In this document: piece by piece, positions 7,939 to 15,607 of the stretch
Position numbering within the stretch: the first letter of the stretch is position 1
Layout: every line of letters starts with the position of its first letter
From: Deltaproteobacteria bacterium
GTDB taxonomy: Bacteria; Desulfobacterota; Desulfobulbia; Desulfobulbales; VMSU01
DNA: 18,303 bases
NCBI GenBank assembly: GCA_021789795.1
Contig: JAJYJA010000032.1
Location: 1-18,303 of the forward strand
Reading direction: 5' to 3'
The notes under the pieces: generated by a model
What the model saw: only the letters and a program-made list of their open reading frames with translations
Told to the model about the DNA's origin: nothing
The model's database searches: none
Made by a program: the position numbers and the translations under genes

Positions 7939-8367
7939 TCACTTGGCCAGCTTGGTGGGCTGCTTGAGTGCCTTCTCGGTGGACAGCAACTCGTCATCCA
8001 GATTGACGCCCTTGAGGCTCTCGTAGGCGTTGGCGGCACCCTCGGCGGTGGTGCGGATCGGGAACTTGAAACGCTTCAGGTTGCCGTTGCGGAACTTCAC
8101 CGTCCACATGATGGAGTCGGAGCTGCGCATCGGGTGAACCTGACCGCCCATCGGCACGAAGTCGTTGTAGCCGCGCACCGCGATGGCGCCCTGAGGACAG
8201 ATCTTAACGCAGGAGTAGCACTCCCAGCAGGCATCCGGCTCCTGGTTGTAAGCGCGCATGGCCTCCTTGTTAAGGACCATCAGGTCGTTAGGGCAGATGT
8301 ACATACAGGCGGTCTTGTCACCGCCCTTGCAACCGTCACACTTTGAAGGGTCTACATAACTTGGCAT
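7939..8367 (-). CDS. aprB: Adenylylsulfate (APS) reductase beta subunit
   Basis: A 142-residue iron-sulfur subunit that feeds electrons to the FAD of AprA. The first cluster motif is C10-x2-C13-x7-C21-x3-C25-P, with the extended spacing typical of AprB. The second is C47-x2-C50-x2-C53-x3-C57-P. The AprB-specific tail follows (GGQVHPMRSSDSIMWTVKFR and beyond, about residues 84-142), which in known structures wraps around AprA. The start ATG has a near-perfect GAGGAGGT ribosome site. It is the first gene of aprBA, behind a leader of about 230 nt containing a hairpin at 8398-8429. AprB is the likely point of contact with QmoABC (established model, not shown by the sequence). Confidence 0.97.
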   Translation of the reverse strand: MPSYVDPSKCDGCKGGDKTACMYICPNDLMVLNKEAMRAYNQEPDACWECYSCVKICPQGAIAVRGYNDFVPMGGQVHPMRSSDSIMWTVKFRNGNLKRFKFPIRTTAEGAANAYESLKGVNLDDELLSTEKALKQPTKLAK

Positions 8368-8397
8368 TAACTTACCTCCTCACTTTGGAATTGAGAA

Positions 8398-8429
8398 TTT
8401 GACGCCGCCCATGCGGCGCCCGTGTCAAA
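8398..8429 (-). promoter_or_regulatory. Stem-loop in the aprBA leader
   Basis: On the minus strand an outer stem TTTGA/TCAAA and an inner stem CGCCGC/GCGGCG with loop ATGG are separated by a 6-nt one-sided bulge. It ends about 30 nt upstream of the aprB start and leaves the ribosome site free. A 5' stabilising hairpin or translational control element is possible (inference). Confidence 0.45.
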
Positions 8430-8612
8430 AAACCAGCAATTGCCGCCCCGTATCCGGGACGTGCCCTTGCCAATACCTCCCCTTTCCGGCTCTCCCAAAC
8501 GAGCCCTCATTCATTCCGCGAGGCGATCACGAGACACAACTAACTTATTTTATTAGTTTAATCAACCAAATCACCACCGCAAATGAAGCATGACTCATTT
8601 TTCCCAATGGAC

Positions 8613-8641
8613 TTTTTAATTTCTCACCATATAAAAGTCAA
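8613..8641 (-). promoter_or_regulatory. Candidate aprBA promoter
   Basis: On the minus strand a near-consensus -35 TTGACT (8636-8641), a 17-bp spacer and a weaker -10 TAAAAA (8613-8618). It would give a leader of about 240 nt. Other A/T-rich stretches at 8540-8570 could hold an alternative closer start, so the assignment is tentative. Confidence 0.4.
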
Positions 8642-8677
8642 GGAAAAAAACCGCCGGGCAAGGCCAGCCGAAAGTAT

Positions 8678-8763
8678 AGCTCGCCGGCTGGTTTCGCGCA
8701 TCTGGGGCGCGGTTGAATAGTTACGGTCCCCAGCCGGTGCCAATTCTGCGGCACTAAGCTGGA
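8678..8763 (+). repeat. 86-bp dispersed intergenic repeat, copy 1
   Basis: This segment is identical at 85 of 86 positions to 18096-18181, with one T/C difference. Similarity may start a few bases earlier (AAAGTA at 8671). It can fold: CCGGCTGG (8684-8691) pairs with CCAGCCGG (8730-8737), and GTGCC (8737-8741) pairs with GGCAC (8750-8754). An alternative pairing is CTGGGG (8702-8707) with CCCCAG (8728-8733). It is intergenic and carries no transposase. It resembles a REP- or MITE-like element or a structured RNA. Confidence 0.9.
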
Positions 8764-8782
8764 CAGTTACCAACATTTTTGT

Positions 8783-8811
8783 TTGACACCCCCGTCCCCG
8801 GTGATTAGCTT
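8783..8811 (+). promoter_or_regulatory. Candidate promoter for the YkgJ-family gene
   Basis: A consensus -35 TTGACA (8783-8788), a 17-bp spacer and a poor -10 TAGCTT (8806-8811), 20 bp after repeat copy 1. It would leave a leader of about 220 nt before the ATG at 9041. The -35 is perfect but the -10 is weak. Confidence 0.4.
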
Positions 8812-9040
8812 GTCGCCAATTTTGATGGCGTCGCAAAAAGACCGATCTACTGCGGCGCGTGGCGGTTTGGCTCGTTCGGCATACCATCTGTATGGCCTCA
8901 CTCGCCAAACACACCCCGCGCCTTGTATATCGGCCCTTTTGCTTAGCCATCGGTTACCTTTTTGCGAGATCATCAATTTTTACCAGCCCAGACCGGGCGC
9001 CGGCCCACCGGCCCGCCCTCCCCCAAGCCAAGGAATCGCC

Positions 9041-10000
9041 ATGACCGCCTCAGACGCCAGCAACGCCAAGCAAGAACTACTCTTCGGCAAGGAAAAGAAT
9101 CCCAGCCATATCCTGCCGGAGAAACTCACCCTCGACAGCAAAATCAAATTCCGCTGCCACCCCGGCGTCTCCTGTTTCACCTCCTGCTGCGGACATATCA
9201 ACATCACCCTCACCCCCTACGACATCCTCTGCCTGAAAAAGCGCATCGGCATCGACTCCGACGAGTTCCTGCTCCGCTACACCCAGCCGGTCTACCTGGA
9301 GAAGACCGACATGCCGGGGGTGCAGATCCACTTAACCGCCGAGGGCAAATGTCCCTTCGTCACCGAGGAGGGCTGCCTGGTCTATACCGACCGGCCCTCC
9401 GCCTGCCGCTACTACCCCGTCGGCATGGCCAACTTCCACGAAGGGGCGCAGGAGAACCAGACGGCGGAAAAATTCTTCTTCAAGGTCAAGGAGGATTACT
9501 GCAAGGGCCACGATGAGGACAAGGTGTGGACGGTGCGCGAATGGCGGGCCGACCAGGGCGTGGACGTGCGCGACGAGATCAACCGCGGCTGGATGGAGCT
9601 GGTGATGCGGCGCAAATCCTTCGGCCAGCAGGCCACCTTGAGCGAGCCGGCCAAGAAGATGTTCTTCATGGCCAGCACCAACCTGGAAAAATTCCGCGAC
9701 TTCATCTTCCACAGCTCGTTCCTTGAAACCTACGACATCGACAAGGAAACCTTAGCAGAGTTGCAGGAAGACGACATCGCCCTGCTCAAATTCTCCTACC
9801 GTTATCTGGCCTCCTCCCTGTTCGGCACCCAGGATTTAAAGATCAAGGAGGAAAGGATCAAGTCCAAGGTGCAGGAGATGAAGGCCAAGCAACAGGAGGC
9901 GGCCCAGCGGGCGGAGCAGACCTACGAGGACCTGAAGCGGGATCGCGACCAGTTGCGGCAGACGATCGACGAGAGAAAGGCCGACCGCAAACAGGGGTGA
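9041..10000 (+). CDS. YkgJ-family cysteine-cluster protein
   Basis: A 319-residue soluble protein of the YkgJ type (Zn- or Fe-chelating cysteine cluster, exact cofactor unknown). The N-terminal half holds C39-x5-C45-x3-CC49-50, then GKC104PFVTEEGC112LVYTDRPSAC122RYYP, which is the family's typical C...CC...C(P/L)...C...RP..CR.YP pattern. The C-terminal 55 residues are charged and predicted to be coiled coil (KIKEERIKSKVQEMKAKQQE and beyond). I placed the start at the ATG at 9041, preceded by AAGGA. An in-frame extension back to 8783 would overlap the candidate promoter and is compositionally unlike a protein. The gene stands alone on the plus strand, divergent from aprBA and convergent with the GH26-like gene. 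No signal peptide is visible. The family's biochemical role is poorly defined. Confidence 0.85.
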   Translation: MTASDASNAKQELLFGKEKNPSHILPEKLTLDSKIKFRCHPGVSCFTSCCGHINITLTPYDILCLKKRIGIDSDEFLLRYTQPVYLEKTDMPGVQIHLTAEGKCPFVTEEGCLVYTDRPSACRYYPVGMANFHEGAQENQTAEKFFFKVKEDYCKGHDEDKVWTVREWRADQGVDVRDEINRGWMELVMRRKSFGQQATLSEPAKKMFFMASTNLEKFRDFIFHSSFLETYDIDKETLAELQEDDIALLKFSYRYLASSLFGTQDLKIKEERIKSKVQEMKAKQQEAAQRAEQTYEDLKRDRDQLRQTIDERKADRKQG

Positions 10001-10019
10001 GACCGGCTCGGCCCCGGTC
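10001..10019. terminator. Short hairpin between convergent genes
   Basis: GACCGG (10001-10006) and CCGGTC (10014-10019) form a 6-bp stem with a 7-nt loop. It starts directly after the YkgJ-family stop and overlaps the stop of the minus-strand GH26-like gene. There is no U-run on either side, so terminator function is doubtful. Confidence 0.3.
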
Positions 10020-11154
10020 AACGCCGGGCGGGCCGGGGCCGGTACTGGGGAACGCCGATCCAGTAAGGATCGGCAACCGCCTGCCGGTAGGCGGCCAGGG
10101 CCTCGGGTGAGGAGTTGACGTGCAGGTTGCTGAAGCTGCCGTCCTTGTTCTCCCAGCGTTCGTGCCAGTAAACCGCGGCCCGCACCCGCTGATAGCGGGA
10201 CTTCATGTCCGCGAAGGCCTCCCGGAAATAGGCCGCCTTGTCGCCCCTCCCCGGGTACTCGCCCACCCCCCACTCGGCCACGATCACCGGCTTGTTGGGG
10301 TCGAGCCGGCAGAGTTCGGCGTAGGCGCTGTCCATCACGTCGTAAAACGACGACCAGTCCTCGGACTTGCTCATCTTGCCATAGACGCTCAGGCCCAGCC
10401 AGTCAACATAGTTTGAGCCGGGGTAGTAGTTGCTGAAGTCGTTCCAGGGCTTAAGCGGCTGGCCGTAGTGATTGGGGTGAAAGCCCCAGCTGATGTTGTT
10501 CGCCCCCCGCGCCCGCACCCGATCCACCACGTACCTAAAGGCCTTCTTGACCAGCTCCGGCCCGGCGTAGAGCGGCTTGCCGTCTTTGTGGCCAATCACC
10601 TTGCCCGCCCCGTAGTAATAACCCGACCATGGAAACCACTTGCCGTTCATCTCCAGGCACCAGGAGACCATGATCGGCTTGCCGTACTCCCGGGCCTGAT
10701 CGGCCCACTGGTCGATATAGCTATCCCACTTGCCGGCCAGGATGGCTCGGAGACTGAAGCGGTCCGGGCCGCGCAGCTCGTCGTAGGGCTTGTCCCAAGG
10801 CGACCAGAAGAGCAGGGGGATGGCGCCGTAGGAGGCGATGATGTCGAGCGTCCGGCGGGGGAACTCCTGATCCCCCCAGAAGTTGCCGAACCCGACCATG
10901 GCCAGGTGCTTGCCGACCAATTTCTCGAACCCGGTCAGGCCGTCGTAGGTGACATGGCTCTCGCCGTCGCCAAAATCGACATAGGCCCCCAAGTAGGCCC
11001 CCTCCTTGGGCATGACGATCTCCAGCGGGCCGGTCTGCCGCTCGGCCACCGCCTCCTTGCCCTTGCAGCCGGGAACCAGCCCCAGGCAGACCAGTAAGAC
11101 CGCCGCCAGCCGGCCCGCCCAACCGCCCCTCTTAGCCTCTCTCCTTGCCTTCAT
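10018..11154 (-). CDS. Secreted lipoprotein glycoside hydrolase, GH26-like
   Basis: A 378-residue protein with a positively charged N-terminus, a hydrophobic core and a lipobox-like LVPGC ending at C30, so it is probably a lipoprotein exposed in the periplasm. The remainder resembles GH26 (beta-mannanase-type, clan A TIM barrel). SWCLEMNGKWFPWSG has E168 as the likely acid/base, matching the GH26 pattern HEMNGxWFPW with Leu in place of the His. VIVAEWGVGE has E294 as the likely nucleophile. Substrate cannot be read from the sequence; beta-mannan, beta-glucan and a hexosamine polymer are all possible. It lies 71 bp downstream of the GH18/CE4/GT2 fusion, in the same direction. A role in trimming or releasing that enzyme's product is a sensible inference. 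No strong ribosome site is seen (GAAGGGAAG is closest). Confidence 0.82.
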   Translation of the reverse strand: MKARREAKRGGWAGRLAAVLLVCLGLVPGCKGKEAVAERQTGPLEIVMPKEGAYLGAYVDFGDGESHVTYDGLTGFEKLVGKHLAMVGFGNFWGDQEFPRRTLDIIASYGAIPLLFWSPWDKPYDELRGPDRFSLRAILAGKWDSYIDQWADQAREYGKPIMVSWCLEMNGKWFPWSGYYYGAGKVIGHKDGKPLYAGPELVKKAFRYVVDRVRARGANNISWGFHPNHYGQPLKPWNDFSNYYPGSNYVDWLGLSVYGKMSKSEDWSSFYDVMDSAYAELCRLDPNKPVIVAEWGVGEYPGRGDKAAYFREAFADMKSRYQRVRAAVYWHERWENKDGSFSNLHVNSSPEALAAYRQAVADPYWIGVPQYRPRPARR

Positions 11155-11177
11155 CTTCCCTTCAACGCCTTGATATT

Positions 11178-11230
11178 GGTAAGTATCTACAGCCTAGTGC
11201 CGCAGGATTGGCCCCGGCTGGATAGTTATT
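11178..11230 (-). repeat. Degraded relative of the 86-bp repeat
   Basis: Read on the plus strand, AGCCTAGTGCCGCAGGATTG followed by GCCCCGGCTGG matches the reverse complement of the right half of the 86-bp repeat with a few substitutions, then skips about 5 bp and resumes with ATAGTTATT. Similarity may extend left through GGTAAGTATC (from 11178). It fills most of the gap between the GH26-like gene and the GT fusion and overlaps the fusion's stop codon (11226-11228). Confidence 0.7.
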
Positions 11231-14200
11231 TTCTAATTGTGGCCCGCATGGCCCCCCGGCCGTAGCTGACCGAGGCGGTGCGGTCGAGCTTGCCCCAGCC
11301 CACCCACGCCCCCTTCACCGCCTTGAAGATCGCCTTGGCCACCGCGAAGCTTAACACCGGCCGATAGACAAAGCGCATCGGCAGCACCAGCCACACCTGC
11401 CGCAGCCGCTCCCGCTCGATCAGACAGGCCACGGTGGCGAGCAGCAGGTCGGCGGCCAGAAAGACCACGAAGTAGAAGTACAGGATGCCGTTGGCCGGGC
11501 TCACCAATAGCGACAGGATCAGGATGCCGTCGATAACCGGCCCCAAGGCCACCAACAGGATATTGAAGAACCAGGCGCTGGGCAGGCTGAACCAACCCAA
11601 GGCCCCGTAATGCCGGTCGAAAAGCAGCTCCCGGTGCTTCCACAGGCATTGCAGGGTGCCGAAGGCCCAACGGAAACGCTGCTTGGCAAAGGCCCGGATG
11701 GTCTCCGGGGCCTCGGTCCAGGCCACCGCCTGGGGGGCGTAGCTCACCCGGTAGCCACAACGGTGCAGGCTCAAGGTCAGATCGGTATCCTCGGCCAGGG
11801 TGTCCTTGCTGATCCCCCCGGCCCGCGCCACCGCCCCCCGCCGCAGGGCGCTAACCGCTCCCGGCACCACGGTGATGCAGTTCAACTGGTGATAGGCCCG
11901 GCGATCCAGGTTGAAGCCGCAGGTGTACTCCAGGGACTGGAAGCGGGCGATCATGGTCTGGGGGTTGCCCACCCGGGCCCGGCCCGAGACCGCCCCCACC
12001 TCCTCGTCGGCAAGGGGCCGCACCAGCTCCCCGATGGTGCCCGGCTCGAACTGGGTGTCGGCGTCCAGGGTGACCACCAGCTCGTGGGCCACCGCCGCCA
12101 TCCCGGCCCGCAGGGCGGAGGCCTTGCCGCCGTTCCGCTGCTGGATCAGCCGGACGCGGGCGTCTTCCGCCGCCAGCCGGGCCACGATCGCCGCCGTGTC
12201 GTCCTGGGAGCCGTCATCGACCACCAGTACCTCGATCTCACCCGCATAGTCGGTGGCCAGGATGGCCCGCAGGGTTCCCTCGATGACCTTGGCCTCGTTG
12301 TAGGCGGCGACCAGCACGCTCACCTTTGGCGTCCAGGCCCCGCCTTCCCCCCGGTTGCGGCGCCGGTCGCGCACCGCAAACCAGGCCACCACCAGGGTGC
12401 GGAGCACCACCAGGGCGGTGGCCACGATCATGAAGGCCCAGAAGAAGTTGGCCACCGCGTGGATGACCGCAAACCCCCAATCGCTGATCACCCTGGACGC
12501 CGACTTCTGGCCCACCGGCACCGGGGGCATGAGCTGCTCCGGGCCGATGCCGCTGAGCTCGGAGAGCGGCACGATGGCGTCGCCCCGGTCGCGCAGATAA
12601 TCGATAATCTCCGGCAGGGCCGCCACCGTCTGGCTGCGATCCCCGCCGGCGTCGTGGAGGAGCAACACGTCCCCGCCCAGCTCGCGGCCCTCCTTGACGC
12701 TGGCCAACATCGCTGGCACCCCTGGCCGGGCCCAGTCCTCGGGGTCGATGTCCTCGGTGACGGTGATGTAGCCCAGCTTCTGGGCCAGGGCGATGGGCAC
12801 CAGCTCGTCCCGGTCGTGAGGGTTGGTGTCGGCGTTGTAGGGCGGGCGGAAGAGGATGGTGGAATGCCCGGTCAGGGACTCGATCAGCCGCTGGGTGGCG
12901 TTGAACTCCAGATAGGCCCGCTCCCTCTTCACCTGGGCGATGTTGGGGTGGGTGTAGGTGTGCACCCCGATCAGGTGGCCCTCCTGAATGACCCGCCTCA
13001 CCAGCCGGGGGTTCTTCTCCATGTTGGCCCCGATCATGAAGAAGGTCGCCTTGACCCCCTTGGCCTTCAAGATGTCCAGGATCTGGGGCGTCCACTCCGG
13101 GTCCGGGCCGTCGTCAAAGGTAAGGGCGACCGCCTCCGGCCTGCCGCCGCCCTGATGGATGATGGTCAGATAACTGGGAAACTTCTGGTATTGTTCCACC
13201 GCCATCTGCTCGCCGTCGCCGGTCTCCTCGATGCTGAACCCGCGGCTGCCGTCGGCCAACTCGTCCGACATGGTGATGAAGTTGCCGGTCCCGACGTTGG
13301 CGATCGACCCGCCGGGGGTGAGGACGGCGAGCGGCTGCAACTCCTCCGGGCTCAAGGGGCGGCTGGCGTCCATCCTCAGCACCTCCCAGATGCCGGGGTC
13401 CTCGGTGCCCAGCCGGGAGATGGCGATGCCGCCGACATGGTGCTCCCGGCCCGCCCGGAGCTGATTCAAGAAGGTGGCGGCGTCCAGGAACCAGACGGTA
13501 TGCGCCACCCCCCCGTCCTCGTAGGCGAAATGCGGGTTGTAGGTCTGGGTGTCGAACTCGCAGGAGGCCAGCGACGAGCGCCCGGCCATGGTCATCACGT
13601 CCTGGAAGCGCAGGGAGTTGGCGTCCCCGCCGCCGTCCGTCCAGTCGTAGCCGTAGGAGCCCAGGGAGATGATCCACTGCGAGGGATCGCCGTAGGCGTC
13701 AACCAGGGTGTCGAGCCAGCCGTTGAACCAGTCCCAGGAGGCGATGGGGCCGGCGGGATCGGACTCGCCGTTCTCGTCGTGCATCATGGCCACGAACCGG
13801 TCCAGCTCCGGGGCCAGGGCGTCGAGATCGAAGACATCCAGGCCGTTGCCCATGGGCAGGGAGAGCCACAGCTCCAGCGACCGGTCGTGGAAGTCGGCGG
13901 CCAGCCGTTTAAGGAAGGCGGTCATCGCCCCCCGGTAGGTGGGATCGACCTTCTCCCAGTTGATGATCACCCCGCCCGCCCCCAGTCCCTTGACCTGGGC
14001 GGCCAGGTTCTCGATAAAGGCCTGCTGGCGCGATGGCGGGCCGTTGATTAAACCCTCCACCGCGTCCGGCAGCCAGCCCCCCAGCGGGTCCTCGTTGTCC
14101 AAAAGCGGCATCAGCACGATGCCCCGCTCCCGGGCCAGATCGATGACCGGCTGCTCCCGCTTGACCTCCAGCCGGCCGGTGCCGTCGGCGACGGTGAGCC

Positions 14201-14693
14201 AGTCGGGGCAGAGATGGGTCAGGGAGGCGGCGTGGGCCTTCAGGGAGTCAAAGCTGTCCTGGTCCCAGCCGGAGTAAAACCCCAGCCTAATGCCCACCGC
14301 CCCCGGCGCCCCAGGGCTGGCCAACCGTTGACCGGCCCCTAGCCCGCGCAGCCCCGCCTGCGACTGGATATCCGGGGCCGGCCCCACCTTGGCCACCTTG
14401 GCGAAGTTGAGCCACAGGGGCTTGGTCACCAGTTGCCGCCAGGGGTGATCCTTGCTCTGCAAGGCCTTCAGGCGGGTCTTGAGCTGCTGCACCGCCGGCG
14501 GCAGGGTGAGCTGAGAGGGCGCGATCAGGGTCTGGACGAACAGCACCGCCGCGACGAAGATAATCACCCCCGCCCCGAACATGACCAGCCGCAGCCGGGG
14601 CCAGCGCTTGCCCCGCTGATCCAGGAAGACGAAGGACTCCCCTTCGGGGCCACCCTCCCGGTGTTTAATTTGCTCGTCCGCCGTCTCGCGCAT
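11226..14693 (-). CDS. Trifunctional membrane polysaccharide synthase: GH18-like, CE4 deacetylase and GT2 glycosyltransferase
   Basis: A 1155-residue fusion. A cytoplasmic N-tail and one membrane helix (about 34-57) lead to a periplasmic GH18-like domain (about 135-445). The catalytic stretch there is GGVIINWEKV: E247 is kept, but the Asp two residues before it is Asn245 and the earlier acidic positions are gone. Next comes a CE4 polysaccharide deacetylase (about 520-710) with TFDDGP (525-530), H578 and H582 in HTYTHP, RPPY (616-619) and LLLHD (677-681). A second membrane helix (about 742-773) leads to a GT2 domain with VVDDGS (824-829), DAD (877-879), AEDTD (967-971) and QRFRW (1005-1009), the signature of processive synthases. 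About three or four membrane helices end the protein. The layout suggests a partly deacetylated amino-sugar polymer such as poly-GlcNAc (inference). It lies 15 bp downstream of the EI24-like gene. Confidence 0.9.
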   Translation of the reverse strand: MRETADEQIKHREGGPEGESFVFLDQRGKRWPRLRLVMFGAGVIIFVAAVLFVQTLIAPSQLTLPPAVQQLKTRLKALQSKDHPWRQLVTKPLWLNFAKVAKVGPAPDIQSQAGLRGLGAGQRLASPGAPGAVGIRLGFYSGWDQDSFDSLKAHAASLTHLCPDWLTVADGTGRLEVKREQPVIDLARERGIVLMPLLDNEDPLGGWLPDAVEGLINGPPSRQQAFIENLAAQVKGLGAGGVIINWEKVDPTYRGAMTAFLKRLAADFHDRSLELWLSLPMGNGLDVFDLDALAPELDRFVAMMHDENGESDPAGPIASWDWFNGWLDTLVDAYGDPSQWIISLGSYGYDWTDGGGDANSLRFQDVMTMAGRSSLASCEFDTQTYNPHFAYEDGGVAHTVWFLDAATFLNQLRAGREHHVGGIAISRLGTEDPGIWEVLRMDASRPLSPEELQPLAVLTPGGSIANVGTGNFITMSDELADGSRGFSIEETGDGEQMAVEQYQKFPSYLTIIHQGGGRPEAVALTFDDGPDPEWTPQILDILKAKGVKATFFMIGANMEKNPRLVRRVIQEGHLIGVHTYTHPNIAQVKRERAYLEFNATQRLIESLTGHSTILFRPPYNADTNPHDRDELVPIALAQKLGYITVTEDIDPEDWARPGVPAMLASVKEGRELGGDVLLLHDAGGDRSQTVAALPEIIDYLRDRGDAIVPLSELSGIGPEQLMPPVPVGQKSASRVISDWGFAVIHAVANFFWAFMIVATALVVLRTLVVAWFAVRDRRRNRGEGGAWTPKVSVLVAAYNEAKVIEGTLRAILATDYAGEIEVLVVDDGSQDDTAAIVARLAAEDARVRLIQQRNGGKASALRAGMAAVAHELVVTLDADTQFEPGTIGELVRPLADEEVGAVSGRARVGNPQTMIARFQSLEYTCGFNLDRRAYHQLNCITVVPGAVSALRRGAVARAGGISKDTLAEDTDLTLSLHRCGYRVSYAPQAVAWTEAPETIRAFAKQRFRWAFGTLQCLWKHRELLFDRHYGALGWFSLPSAWFFNILLVALGPVIDGILILSLLVSPANGILYFYFVVFLAADLLLATVACLIERERLRQVWLVLPMRFVYRPVLSFAVAKAIFKAVKGAWVGWGKLDRTASVSYGRGAMRATIRK

Positions 14694-14708
14694 CTTTTCC
14701 CCGTCCCC

Positions 14709-15482
14709 TCAATCCGCCGCGGCGGCCCCAAGCTCCCCGGCCTCGTGCAGGAGCCGCACCGCGCCCACCACCCCCAGGGGAATGCAGAAGAACTGCACGA
14801 AGGGGATGGCGAGCAGGCAGAACAAGCCCAGGCCAAAGCCGGTCATCAGGGCGGCGTGGCGGAAGATCACCCGCCGCTGGGCCGAAAAGCCGAGCTGCTG
14901 ACGGTAAAACACGTAACCGGTGTACTCCATCACCAGGAAGAAGGCCGTCCAGGCCACCGAGAGCCAGGGATAGAGGAGGAAACCCGCCACCGGCAACAGG
15001 TGCAAGAGGAGCAGCAACGCCATGCCGGCCACAAACAGGCCGACCTTCTTGGCCTCGGTGATCAAGGTCAGCCCGGACTCCCTGAAGAAACGCTTAAGGC
15101 TGAAAGGCGCCTCCCCGGCCCCGCCCCCCAGGAGCCGCTCGGCCCGGGCCGACAAGACATCGTTGAAGGGCGAGGCGATCATACTCCCCACCGCCGCGAA
15201 GGTGAAAAACACCAGGGTCATGACCACCACCGCCGCCAAGAGCACCAGGAAATAGTTGAGTATCAGCCAGTACCAGGCCGTACCCTGGGGCAGCCGCGCC
15301 ATCACCTGGCGGTGGAAAAAATCAAACCCGAAATAGATCACCAGGCCGAAGCTCGCCACGTTGACCACCACCGGCAGGACGACGAAGGGATATAAGCTGG
15401 GATGCCGGCGAATGAAGGAAAAGGAGGAAAAGGAATACCAGAACCCCTTGGCAAACCTGGCCAGCGGACTCATCGTAGTCAT
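14709..15482 (-). CDS. EI24/CysZ-like integral membrane protein
   Basis: A 257-residue membrane protein of the EI24 domain family, which includes the sulfate transporter CysZ. It has several long hydrophobic segments, for example around VLPVVVNVASFGLVIYFGF, LILNYFLVLLAAVVVMTLVF, GLFVAGMALLLLLHLLP and GFGLGLFCLLAIPFVQFFC. Conserved features include GFWYSFSSFSFIRRHPSLYP near the N-terminus and ASPFNDVLSARAERLLGG in the middle. I start it at the ATG at 15480-15482 because AAAGGAG lies 7 nt upstream; an upstream TTG would put that ribosome site inside the gene. The stop is 15 bp before the GT fusion, so they are probably co-transcribed. Given sulfur genes nearby, sulfate uptake is conceivable. 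However, the operon with a polysaccharide synthase and the generic family match do not support naming it cysZ. Confidence 0.8.
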   Translation of the reverse strand: MTTMSPLARFAKGFWYSFSSFSFIRRHPSLYPFVVLPVVVNVASFGLVIYFGFDFFHRQVMARLPQGTAWYWLILNYFLVLLAAVVVMTLVFFTFAAVGSMIASPFNDVLSARAERLLGGGAGEAPFSLKRFFRESGLTLITEAKKVGLFVAGMALLLLLHLLPVAGFLLYPWLSVAWTAFFLVMEYTGYVFYRQQLGFSAQRRVIFRHAALMTGFGLGLFCLLAIPFVQFFCIPLGVVGAVRLLHEAGELGAAAAD

Positions 15483-15570
15483 AAGGTTTCTCCTTTGCAA
15501 TCGATGGACAAAATAGGTAGGCTAGTACCAAGCCTGCTTCAGCCTGCCCCGCAATTCGTCGGGTGAAAAT

Positions 15571-15596
15571 AGCCTGGGCAACAAGCCTGGGCGGAC
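15571..15596 (+). repeat. 13-bp tandem duplication upstream of the selenoprotein gene
   Basis: AGCCTGGGC occurs twice at 15571-15579 and 15584-15592, giving two 13-bp units that differ at two or three bases. It lies 12-37 bp before the chosen start codon. It may be chance or part of a regulatory site. Confidence 0.5.
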
Positions 15597-15607
15597 AAGG
15601 TCATGCC

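Larger units (their letters stand above)
8368..9040. other. Non-coding region between divergent aprB and the YkgJ-family gene
   Basis: I see no convincing gene in these 673 bp. Open frames here are GC-driven or follow the repeat. From left to right it holds the aprB ribosome site and a leader stem-loop (8398-8429), then a long leader with an A/T-rich patch around 8540-8660. A candidate aprBA promoter lies at 8613-8641 and one copy of the 86-bp repeat at 8678-8763. A candidate promoter for the plus-strand gene lies at 8783-8811. The remaining GC-rich stretch before the ATG at 9041 shows no clear motif. Confidence 0.6.

Noticed and set aside
8624..8950. Similar open frames on the minus strand at 8624-8950 and 18048-18233 sharing a QLSAAELAPAGDRNYS-type translation, as a protein family.
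   Set aside because: The shared part is just the 86-bp repeat translated. The sequences on both sides are unrelated, no ribosome sites are present, and the DNA is palindromic and intergenic.
8783..9040. N-terminal extension of the YkgJ-family protein back to 8783.
   Set aside because: The extra 86 residues are low-quality sequence overlapping the candidate promoter, while the ATG at 9041 has AAGGA upstream and begins the conserved protein.
14709..15482. Naming the EI24-like gene cysZ (sulfate permease).
   Set aside because: The domain match is generic and the gene is arranged with a polysaccharide synthase, not with sulfate uptake or assimilation genes.
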